From assembly GCA_028023455.1 (NCBI GenBank), contig JAQFVV010000023.1, positions 2,223,501 through 2,287,500 on the forward strand: a stretch of DNA of 64,000 nt. Direction: 5' to 3'. This DNA comes from Epiperipatus broadwayi (lineage: Eukaryota; Onychophora; Udeonychophora; Euonychophora; Peripatidae). This document shows positions 62,363 through 64,000 of this stretch, in pieces. Every line of letters begins with the position of its first letter. Position 1 is the first letter of the stretch. The notes below the pieces were generated by a model that did not search any database, was not told the DNA's origin, and saw nothing but the letters and a program-made list of their open reading frames with translations. The position numbers and the translations under genes are program-made.

Positions 62363-63134
62363 ATCCTTTATGAAGTAGATGAAATACACAGGCTTATATA
62401 TACCTGTGTCTATATATGTAATAGACAGGGTATGAGCACAGACTTTCGCATGACCCACCACTCTCCACACTATCTCATAACACTGATACACCTGAACACA
62501 TATATGTCAAAAAGATAAATAATCACCAATATACATATTTCATGCTAAACCAGCAATCATCAGTTGGTCCAGATTACCATCTCTACGCATATATGCTACA
62601 AGTGCTCAGATATATATTAAGATAGCAAATCCTCCTACTTAATGGACAGGCTTCAATGTACTCCACACTCCAACTCTTCAACTGTCCATCCAATTGAAAA
62701 TCTGATGATGGAACGCTCAAAGGCCACCCTTAGACCGAGATTGTTGTCACACCCATGTTGACCTAAAGGTCAATCTGACCTCTCATGTACAGGACATAAG
62801 ACCTTTAGGTCAACATGGGTGTGACAACAATCTCAGCCTAAGGGTAGCCTTTGAGCGTTCTATCATCAGATTTTCAATTGGATGGACAGTTGAAGAGTTG
62901 GAGTACCTTGAAGCCTGTCCATTCAAGTAGGAGGCTTTGCTATCTTAATATATATATATGAGCACTTGTAGCATATATGGGTAGAGATGGTAATCTGGAC
63001 CAACTGATGATTGCTGGTTTAGCATGAAATGCGTATATTAGTGATTATTTATCTTTTCAACATGTGTGTTCAGGTGTATCAGTGTTATGAGATAGTGTGG
63101 AGAGTGGTGGGTCATGTTAAAATCCTTTATGAAG
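62363..63134. mobile_element. Family B foldback element with perfect 13-bp target duplication
   Basis: Nearly perfect arms 62449 to about 62768 and about 62799-63116 enclose a loop of about 30 bases near 62783. The innermost pairs are TTGACCTAAAGGTC/GACCTTTAGGTCAA. The left end carries an extra 73 bases with an outward tRNA-like box B (GTGCTCATACCC on minus). ATCCTTTATGAAG at 62363-62375 and 63122-63134 is a perfect duplication. Arm identity is very high, so the dimer is young. It sits in the LINE piece ending at 62362. Confidence 0.92.
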
Positions 63135-63379
63135 GAAAACATTGCAAATATTTTCAAGAAAAACTATCATAAGTAAAAACTAATGGAAAGTATTTTTTTA
63201 GAAAAGCGTATGCATAAAACCTGAATTATATAAGGTTATACGCGTTCGTAAAAATTATGTAAAACTGATAATTTAAGCAATAATGGAAATAGCTATAATT
63301 GGATAATAAATAGTAAATTATCCTGAATAATAAACTTATAAAGAAATGGATTATAAATGAGAAATTACTGAACTTATGG

Positions 63380-63530
63380 AGACAGAAATATTTTAAAATT
63401 GCGCAAAAAGTTTTATCCGGATTGCCCGTAATTAAGTTACCGGGACATGATGCATCACCAAGCTGATTCAGGATCCTATGGATAGAAGCTTCGAGTTATT
63501 ATTTTTCAACATTATGATTTTATTATTATT
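63380..63530 (-). pseudogene. Possible LINE RT fragment
   Basis: The minus strand reads ILNQLGDASCPGNLITGNPD, resembling the KxGKxPGxD finger motif of non-LTR reverse transcriptases. It is short and otherwise unsupported. A donor-like CCCG|GTAACTT lies inside it, but I do not read it as a host exon. Confidence 0.3.
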
Positions 63531-63534
63531 TTAA

Positions 63535-64000
63535 TAATCATTGTTCTGGATAATAGAAACTATAAACTATTATTCTATAAACTTTTCCAGAATGGATCAG
63601 TGATTATTTTTATTAATTTTCCAAGATTCAGACATCATAATTTTTTTTTTATTATTCATTTTAAAACTTTGTTCATCGCACAGGAAGGATTTACAATGCA
63701 TGTGCAAATTCGGGGTGGTTGTTCATTGTCAAGCAAGAGAAACTTAGCAACGGTTGGGGGTTTTAAAAGCTCTTAGGAGAACTTTTTTTTAAAAAAAAAA
63801 GAACTCTCGGGAAAATAAAAACATTTGAACTTTAGAAAGTACATTCGTCAGCTGAAGATATACATAATTATGGTTTTGACTTATTTTATTAACTTTTAAA
63901 GTGTAATATTATTTTAATTAGAAGAGTAGAAACATGAATATTAATTTAGTATTAATGATGTTATAATCTTATAGTAAAATAATTTGGTAATTTAAATAAG
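63535..64000. other. Window end, nothing recognised
   Basis: There is AT-rich sequence with a GC-richer patch at 63680-63775 that shows no exon, RNA fold or repeat I can name. Confidence 0.45.

Noticed and set aside
1-64000. CRISPR arrays, operons, Shine-Dalgarno-type starts and bacterial promoters.
   Set aside because: Composition, introns, LINE/SINE content and lack of dense ORFs show eukaryotic DNA. The tandem repeats at 32.3 and 43.6 kb have units of several hundred bases and are not spacer arrays.

Overview
This window reads as gene-poor, strongly AT-rich animal DNA. No bacterial-style coding density is visible, introns are long, and most recognisable sequence is repeat. The mix of decayed RTE-type LINEs, tRNA-derived SINEs and many foldback elements suggests a large lophotrochozoan genome. 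A mollusc, perhaps a cephalopod, is my best guess; this is inference and not proven by any single gene. Almost all longer open frames are chance frames or transposon remnants. Two probable host genes are visible. On the minus strand, two phase-compatible exons (52097-51979 and 48264-48029) encode the C-terminal half of a protein ending in an ETS-type Pointed (PNT/SAM) domain. A stop codon and poly(A) signal follow directly and no ETS DNA-binding domain is seen, which is the layout of Drosophila Mae/EDL, the regulator of Yan and Pointed. On the plus strand, a small exon with an ATG (9898-9953) and a terminal exon (37033-37159, followed by AATAAA) match in phase and would encode a 60-residue protein I do not recognise. 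Layout: 1-710 is part of an LTR-like repeat. 4.7-5.4 kb holds an RTE tail and a short SINE-like insertion. 6.7-11.6 kb holds a tRNA-like SINE head and one decayed RTE split by a 1.7 kb block that carries the candidate 5' exons. 11.8-17.6 kb holds minus-strand RTE remnants broken by a 1.2 kb solo LTR. 18.0-18.5 kb is a hAT-type MITE with an 8 bp target duplication. 19.9-20.7, 28.7-29.1, 32.3-33.2, 43.6-44.9, 58.7-59.2 and 62.4-63.1 kb hold foldback or tandem-plus-inverted elements, five of them bounded by clear 10-13 bp direct repeats. 25.2-26.8 kb is a second RTE copy. 48.0-52.1 kb is the Mae/EDL-like gene. 60.6-62.4 kb holds two oppositely oriented pieces of a different LINE. The most unusual observation is that several sequence-unrelated element families share one architecture: one or more direct copies followed by an inverted, usually partial copy, the whole inserted as a unit between 10-13 bp direct repeats. 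This suggests a common retrotransposition or template-switching mechanism that makes and mobilises inverted dimers and short concatemers.
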